Source: a virus
IMG/VR virus record: IMGVR_UViG_3300031884_000939
Coordinates: 62,001 to 126,000 of that record
Length of the DNA: 64,000 nt
Reading direction: 5' to 3' (one strand)
The notes under the pieces are model-generated. The model had not been told where the DNA came from. It did no database searches and saw only the letters and a program-made list of their open reading frames with translations. Both the position numbers and the translations under genes were made by a program. Shown here one piece after another: positions 60,027 to 64,000 of this stretch (position 1 is the first letter of the stretch; each line of letters starts with the position of its first letter).

Positions 60027-60650
60027 TTATACTCTCTTTTCTACAATTTTATCGGCTAGGCCATATTCGACTGCTTCTTGAGCAGATAGGAATGTATCAT
60101 GCTTCATAGCTTGATACAGTTCATCATAACTTTTGCCTGCGGTATTATGTTTAACATACAATTCGGTTAAGCGTTGGTTAATGCGCTTGGATTCTTCAAA
60201 AGTACGGCGAGCATCTTCAAACTCTAACTCTTGTACATGAACAGAACCCGAAGTACCAGGAGTACCTGAACTTACACGGTGAATCATAGTGCGTGACTCT
60301 GGCAATACTAATCGTTTACCTGGAGCGCCAGCTTGTGCTAAAAATGAACCCATTGAGCAAGCCTGACCTAATACAATAGTGGACACATCTGGTTTAATAA
60401 ACTGCATAGTGTCATAGATAGCTAATCCAGCGGTAACTAGTCCGCCTGGGCTGTTAATATAAAACAAGATATCACTGTCTGGATCTTCTGCTTCTAAAAA
60501 TAGCATTTGTGCTACAATTAAACTGGCTGTGTGTTCACTTACCGCTTGGTCCAACATTACAATACGATCTTTAAGTAATCGACTATAAATGTCGTAACTG
60601 CGTTCACCTTTTGCGGTCTGCTCAACCACCATTGGAATCAAACTTGGCAT
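60027..60650 (-). CDS. clpP: ClpP serine protease subunit
   Basis: A 207-residue ClpP with the full catalytic triad: Ser99 in GQACSMGSF, His124 in RTMIHR and Asp185 in [17 protein letters not shown]. The region [20 protein letters not shown] is the conserved handle and oxyanion strand. The substitution A-C-S-M-G for A-S-S-M-G keeps the nucleophile. It may replace or mix with host ClpP to alter proteolysis. No ClpX or ClpA is nearby, so it would use host unfoldases. ATAAAGGATT upstream is the ribosome site. Confidence 0.95.
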   Translation of the reverse strand: MPSLIPMVVEQTAKGERSYDIYSRLLKDRIVMLDQAVSEHTASLIVAQMLFLEAEDPDSDILFYINSPGGLVTAGLAIYDTMQFIKPDVSTIVLGQACSMGSFLAQAGAPGKRLVLPESRTMIHRVSSGTPGTSGSVHVQELEFEDARRTFEESKRINQRLTELYVKHNTAGKSYDELYQAMKHDTFLSAQEAVEYGLADKIVEKRV

Positions 60651-60678
60651 ACTAATCCTTTATGTTTATAATATTACT

Positions 60679-60707
60679 ATTATACTTTCAAGGACTGGCT
60701 GTGTCAA
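60679..60707 (-). promoter_or_regulatory. Sigma70-type promoter of the ClpP-GroES operon
   Basis: -35 TTGACA, 17-base spacer, -10 TATAAT, about 28 bases of leader with AAAGGAT. Confidence 0.88.
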
Positions 60708-60712
60708 GTCTT

Positions 60713-61438
60713 TTAATAAGTTAAATGGGTATTTGTTTTGAATGGCTTGCCAATTGCCGCATATTCTAATTGCTTAAGAACCTTTTGCTTCATTTGGCGA
60801 ACTTTGATATGGTCGTGATTGTAATCAAAACTCTTTAGAAATCTAGCAAAAGTAGACTTCCTAACACGGCGAGGAATTGTATCCATATAGTTACTAATTG
60901 CCGCAGGATTGTAACCAAATTTATCAATTAACTCGCAAGCAATATTAAACGAGTGGGCGCCCATTTCATCGCGATGTCCATAGTACTCTTGGTCAACCTT
61001 TTGCTTGCGTAGCTCTGCGGTGGATTCGTATCCTGGAATGTCTTTAAAGTTTCTGCTGCGATACTGTCGCATATGAATGATTTCATGTAGTATAGTATCA
61101 GCAAATATTGAACAAAGACGCTGCCAACGATATTCAGTTATCTTAACTTCTCTATCATGTGGATGGTAACTTAATACTACCTCGATAAAACGCTTCTTAC
61201 CACGCTTGTCCAGTACGCTGTCATAACTACCACCCATATAAGGAAATCCGCGATCCTGGGTCGGATCATACTGTTGCTTTTTAATACTAACTGGTAACTT
61301 GGATTTGATGTGCTTACTTAGAATACGGTGTAGGGAATTTAGGGGTAGTTTTTGACCAACAATATCTTTCCCAGCACCGTACAACATACTGTATAGATTA
61401 TTGCGATCCAGCAAACTCCAGTTAAAATCCTTACGCAT
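60713..61438 (-). CDS. HExxH metallopeptidase-like late protein
   Basis: A 241-residue protein. IFADTILHEIIHMRQYRSRN has the zinc-binding HExxH, followed about 40 residues on by GHRDEMGAHSFNIACEL, a likely third-ligand helix. N- and C-terminal regions are basic and helical. The late promoter box suggests a role in particle assembly or lysis. Wider family not recognised; SprT/M-type zincin-like. Confidence 0.7.
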   Translation of the reverse strand: MRKDFNWSLLDRNNLYSMLYGAGKDIVGQKLPLNSLHRILSKHIKSKLPVSIKKQQYDPTQDRGFPYMGGSYDSVLDKRGKKRFIEVVLSYHPHDREVKITEYRWQRLCSIFADTILHEIIHMRQYRSRNFKDIPGYESTAELRKQKVDQEYYGHRDEMGAHSFNIACELIDKFGYNPAAISNYMDTIPRRVRKSTFARFLKSFDYNHDHIKVRQMKQKVLKQLEYAAIGKPFKTNTHLTY

Positions 61439-61461
61439 TTGACTCCCCGATTGGACTTTAG

Positions 61462-61468
61462 TATTTAG
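61462..61468 (-). promoter_or_regulatory. Late promoter box CTAAATA
   Basis: AGCTAAATACTA on the coding strand, then GGGGAG and the ATG at 61438. Confidence 0.75.
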
Positions 61469-61490
61469 CTAAAATCCGGGGGAATTTAAG

Positions 61491-62594
61491 TTAGTTAGAA
61501 CACTGGGATTTTGGCACCAATTTCAGCTGAGTTTGTGAGGCTAAATTCATTTGCTCGGGTGTAGTTCTTAGCTGTATAGCTAACTCCCGGGAAAAGTTGC
61601 CATTTATGTTAATATCAGGAGATCCATAGTTTCTAATATTAACAAAGTACTTGCCATCTGTCCAGCCATTTTCCTGATGGTCCAACACAGGCCAATAGAA
61701 ACATTCCCTGTGCATAACTTGGTTTTGATTAGTAAGTACTGTAAGTTCGATAGCAGGGTTGGATAATATCATAGTATTGATTAAGGCATTGGCTCTTGCT
61801 ACATCACTGAATCCTAACTTACCTCCGTTACCTCCCATAAACCCACCTGTGGCTATTGCGATAACTGCGGCATTCTGATTACAGTTACCCCAGCATGATC
61901 CTGCTCGTGGATCTTGGGCCGTTGCCTTAAGAGCTTCCCACAATGAATTTAAGTAATCGCGATTCCAACTTAACTTAAATGGGATAACCAATGTGCCATT
62001 GCGATTGTTGTCAAACTTTAATTGTGCTGGTTGTAATTCAATATTCATACCACGACGATAAAAATCGTTTAGTACTATACCTACTAACCTATCGCCTTGA
62101 CTTCTTTCATACTGTAATGTGCTTAGTTGTGCCGCGGCCTTGGCGCCTTCTAAGTCCCCAGATACTTTACTTTCGTTTAATAGTCTGTTGGCAATGGCAC
62201 TCTTTTTAATCCAAACTTTCATCTTAGTTTGGTATCCGTTATTGGATGGTTCTTGATTTACTATTTCGTATCGGGTAACATAGCCACTAGCATAACTGAT
62301 AATTTCATCTCTAGTTAAATGACTATTGTTAACTTCGGTTTCAGATGCTATTACGGATCCCACTGCTTGCTCAACGGCTATACGAAATCCGTTTAGTCTA
62401 GATTCTTCTAGTGTAGCGCCTTCGCCAGCTACTTCGATATAATAAGTCTTTTCGCCTTCCCAGATGATCCACTGACCTAGCGATATAATAATACCTAATG
62501 GGTTAGGCATTAGCATGGCACCAGTAAAAGCAAACTGCGCTTGTGCTGAAGCAATTAAGCCAACACAAGCGAGTCCTGCTAAGATGCGACGCAT
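61491..62594 (-). CDS. Exported FlgT/LPP20-like protein
   Basis: A 367-residue protein with a signal peptide (MRRILAGLACVGLIASAQAQ). Residues 50-125 (YYIEVAGEGATLEESRLNGF, RIAVEQAVGSVIASETEVNN) match the N-terminal domain of FlgT/LPP20-type surface proteins, which bind envelope structures. The second half is beta-rich with two cysteines in GSCWGNCNQ. It overlaps the upstream lipoprotein gene region by 1 base spacing. Such proteins are very unusual in phages; it may alter the host envelope or motility. Confidence 0.7.
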   Translation of the reverse strand: MRRILAGLACVGLIASAQAQFAFTGAMLMPNPLGIIISLGQWIIWEGEKTYYIEVAGEGATLEESRLNGFRIAVEQAVGSVIASETEVNNSHLTRDEIISYASGYVTRYEIVNQEPSNNGYQTKMKVWIKKSAIANRLLNESKVSGDLEGAKAAAQLSTLQYERSQGDRLVGIVLNDFYRRGMNIELQPAQLKFDNNRNGTLVIPFKLSWNRDYLNSLWEALKATAQDPRAGSCWGNCNQNAAVIAIATGGFMGGNGGKLGFSDVARANALINTMILSNPAIELTVLTNQNQVMHRECFYWPVLDHQENGWTDGKYFVNIRNYGSPDININGNFSRELAIQLRTTPEQMNLASQTQLKLVPKSQCSN

Positions 62595-62595
62595 C

Positions 62596-63312
62596 TTACA
62601 TTGCCATCAGTTTGCCGATTTCAAGACGGGCGGCGTTGTTTTTCTTGTCCCAACGCATTACAACCTTAACTGCTTTACCATCGTCGATAACTGTGCCTTC
62701 TTTAAGATACAGTCCACTAAGGATACCGCGGTTGGAGTTAGTAATTGTAGTACTCAACTTAGAAGCAATTTTAAGAGCATTGTTTCTAATAGCCGCATTT
62801 TCTTTACTATCAGTGCCACCATTAGTAACGGCTGAATCATCATCAGAAGCAATTAAGTCATCGGCTGTACCAGTATTGCCTTGGGTAGTAGGTTTGTTAG
62901 TAGAAAACTTATTACTGTTATTATCCTGTGCGTGTTCCAAGTTTTCGGAAATCATAGTAACAGAAGTTTTAGAAGCAATCGTTTCTTTGTTAATAAAATC
63001 GTTTAATGATTTTTTAGCTTCTAGTTCTGCCGCACGAAACGCTTCGCGAGCTGAGTTATGTGACCCACCCCATGTAGGAGCATAGCCACTTACTTCTACT
63101 GCTTCGATCTGTCCACTTAGATTATAAATGATCTTAACACCATCTCGTTTAAAATCATTTACTGCTACTCGTTGATCCGAGATAGGCGCACTAGCATTAG
63201 AGCCTGGTTCAATACCTGCGCCACTACTTAAACTATTAGATGGAGCAGAACCACAACCTACTAATGTAGTTACTAAGCCAGCCATTGCCAAAATTAAAAT
63301 TCTTTGTTTCAT
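62596..63312 (-). CDS. LPP20-like lipoprotein
   Basis: A 238-residue protein from ATG 63312 with a lipobox (LVTTLVGCGSAP). A low-complexity linker is followed by VEVSGYAPTWGGSHNSAREA, then FRAAELEAKKSLNDFI, the LPP20 helix that follows the signature, and a C-terminal strand VVMRWDKKNNAARLEIG. It shares the helix pattern of its downstream partner, so the two may form a complex on the outer membrane. Its promoter has a TTGACT -35 with TATACT. Confidence 0.65.
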   Translation of the reverse strand: MKQRILILAMAGLVTTLVGCGSAPSNSLSSGAGIEPGSNASAPISDQRVAVNDFKRDGVKIIYNLSGQIEAVEVSGYAPTWGGSHNSAREAFRAAELEAKKSLNDFINKETIASKTSVTMISENLEHAQDNNSNKFSTNKPTTQGNTGTADDLIASDDDSAVTNGGTDSKENAAIRNNALKIASKLSTTITNSNRGILSGLYLKEGTVIDDGKAVKVVMRWDKKNNAARLEIGKLMAM

Positions 63313-63343
63313 AATTAACCTCAAGGTTTGTTATACTTTACAT

Positions 63344-63372
63344 AGTATAGCACCGTAGGGTATCAAAGTCAA
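63344..63372 (-). promoter_or_regulatory. Sigma70-type promoter of the lipoprotein operon
   Basis: -35 TTGACT, 17-base spacer, -10 TATACT, 31 bases to the ATG at 63312. Confidence 0.85.
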
Positions 63373-63391
63373 TTGATTTTGGAGCCAAAAT

Positions 63392-63415
63392 AAAAGCCCC
63401 AATTAAGGGGCTTTT
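63392..63415 (-). terminator. Intrinsic terminator after the phasin-like gene
   Basis: On the minus strand AAAAGCCCC-TTAATT-GGGGCTTTT followed by ATTTT. Same stem and loop as at 28486-28505. Confidence 0.9.
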
Positions 63416-63431
63416 GGTAAAGTAAAATTAA

Positions 63432-63683
63432 TTACTTAACAGCTTTAGTAAAAGACTTAACTGCGTCTTCAGCTTGTGTCTTAACGATAGCTGTGATTGA
63501 TTCGATTGCTGATAACTGAGCACGAACGAAATCACTAGCGTCAGAAGTAAAACTAACCAAAGTCTTACTGAGTTCAGCTGGTTGTACATAAGCCAAAATA
63601 GCTTGTGTGTTCTTTTCAGCTTGGTCAATGAACTTAGCTGGGTTCAATGCTTCTTTTAATGTATCAAAGTTAAATGTATTCAT
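63432..63683 (-). CDS. Phasin-like protein
   Basis: An 83-residue helical protein: NFDTLKEALNPAKFIDQAEK, then VSFTSDASDFVRAQLSAIES and TQAEDAVKSFTKAVK. It resembles phasin-family proteins that coat polyhydroxyalkanoate granules, with alanine-rich amphipathic helices and no cysteine. Roughly half the usual length. A phage phasin could manage host carbon stores during infection. AAGGAG precedes the ATG; both early and late promoter boxes lie upstream. Confidence 0.65.
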   Translation of the reverse strand: MNTFNFDTLKEALNPAKFIDQAEKNTQAILAYVQPAELSKTLVSFTSDASDFVRAQLSAIESITAIVKTQAEDAVKSFTKAVK

Positions 63684-63753
63684 GGTAAATCTCCTTAAAA
63701 TTAAGCGAGGTTTTTGTTAGCCCGAACCATTCGGCACTAACCTTTCTCACAAG

Positions 63754-63761
63754 TATTTATA
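63754..63761 (-). promoter_or_regulatory. Late promoter box TATAAATA of the phasin-like gene
   Basis: Exact TATAAATA on the coding strand, inside AATATAAATAC, about 70 bases before the ATG. Confidence 0.5.
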
Positions 63762-63788
63762 TTGCGACGCAATATATAATATATATCT

Positions 63789-63817
63789 ATTATATTGCGA
63801 CCGCACATTTTTTTCAA
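63789..63817 (-). promoter_or_regulatory. Sigma70-type promoter with CGCAATATA repeats
   Basis: -35 TTGAAA, 17-base spacer, -10 TATAAT. CGCAATATA occurs three times around it (two as the palindrome ATATTGCG-A-CGCAATAT at 63760-63776), a candidate operator. Confidence 0.75.
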
Positions 63818-63832
63818 GCCTATTTGGCTACT

Positions 63833-64000
63833 TTAATTACGGAGTTTTGCCAATCCCAAACCGCGGAATAATTGGATATATGCCCACCCTAAATCAAACT
63901 CAAACCATTTACGGCTTAGTTTTGGGTTAGCTGGATCTGCGTGGTGGTTATTGTGTAATTCTTCGCCACCGATTATAATACCCCATGGTGAAAAATTAGT
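63833..64000 (-). CDS. Acyl-lipid/acyl-CoA desaturase, C-terminal part
   Basis: The last 55 residues of a protein that starts beyond the window. FSPWGIIIGGEELHNNHHAD contains the third histidine box H-N-N-H-H, followed by PANPKLSRKWFEFDLGWAYI and QLFRGLGLAKLRN, the typical end of delta-9 fatty acid desaturases. It introduces a double bond in membrane acyl chains. With the hydroxylase-like gene at 56892 it makes two lipid-modifying enzymes in this phage. Confidence 0.92.
   Translation of the reverse strand, partial: TNFSPWGIIIGGEELHNNHHADPANPKLSRKWFEFDLGWAYIQLFRGLGLAKLRN

Noticed and set aside
1-64000. tRNA genes
   Set aside because: No stretch in the gaps showed a cloverleaf with anticodon stem and T-loop consensus.
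1-64000. CRISPR arrays and insertion sequences
   Set aside because: Repeats are coding (fibre or endonuclease modules) or promoter elements. No regularly spaced repeat-spacer pattern and no transposase gene.

Overview
The window is one stretch of a large T4-like (Caudoviricetes, myovirus-type) phage genome that infects a Gram-negative bacterium. The evidence is: a T4 gp44-type clamp loader next to the small protein that usually accompanies it; a gp31/GroES-like protein; PhoH; an HAD phosphatase; a glycoside hydrolase 19 endolysin with spanin-like genes; long low-complexity tail-fibre genes; dense head-to-tail small genes with ATGA and TAATG overlaps; and repeated CTAAATA boxes resembling the T4 late promoter TATAAATA. 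No capsid, terminase, tail-tube or DNA polymerase gene lies here and I found no tRNA gene, so most of the genome is outside the window. Lipoprotein signals and spanins indicate a Gram-negative host. A phasin-like protein and an acyl desaturase suggest a PHA-storing proteobacterium, possibly a freshwater betaproteobacterium; that is inference.

Layout. 1-3.7 kb (minus): lysis cassette (endolysin, two-component spanin candidates, lipoproteins), an APS-kinase-like P-loop kinase and two conserved phage proteins, with late promoters. 3.8-5.2 kb: phoH (plus) facing an HAD phosphatase. 5.3-10.2 kb (minus): replication/chaperone operon with clamp loader, gp31-like protein, an isolated DnaE-like palm fragment and cupin, read from an apparently leaderless sigma70 promoter. 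10.2-20.3 kb (minus, late): tail-fibre locus 1, with a sedolisin (S53) peptidase, YadA-head-like repeats and putative Ig-like domains. 20.4-29.2 kb (minus): auxiliary genes: A-type Fe-S carrier, superoxide dismutase, translation factor IF-1, SleB-type wall hydrolase, GIY-YIG endonuclease, a nucleotidyltransferase-cupin fusion, a secreted dienelactone-hydrolase-like enzyme, rubredoxin and rubrerythrin. 29.2-36.5 kb (minus): small early genes, a calcineurin-like phosphoesterase, and an HNH endonuclease inserted on the other strand. 36.6-45.0 kb (plus, late): tail-fibre locus 2, ending in a protein with a Hint (hedgehog/intein) domain. 45-53 kb (minus): SWIM protein, glycosyltransferase, DNA methyltransferase and a long array of 65-90-residue paralogues ending in a K/R-W-G/S/A motif. 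53-60 kb: membrane proteins, a beta-lactamase-fold exported protein, a fatty-acid-hydroxylase-like protein on the plus strand, then more small genes. 60-64 kb (minus): ClpP, GroES, an HExxH peptidase, two exported LPP20/FlgT-like proteins, a phasin-like protein and the end of an acyl desaturase.

Regulation can be read directly. At least 22 minus-strand sigma70-type promoters (TTGAC- or related -35, almost always 17 bp, TATACT/TATAAT -10) precede the small-gene operons. They form two classes: one followed by a conserved TATAGTAAAC leader box and an AGGAG ribosome site, and one in which the ATG lies 6 (once 8) bases after the -10, implying leaderless mRNAs. CTAAATA/TATAAATA boxes precede lysis, tail-fibre and some auxiliary genes on both strands. 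The most unusual contents are the KWG paralogue array with start codons nested in the motif, the leaderless early promoters, phage-encoded IF-1, the sedolisin and Hint tail-locus proteins, the oxidative-stress genes, a probable late small RNA, and a 5.3-kb segment bounded by inverted repeats.
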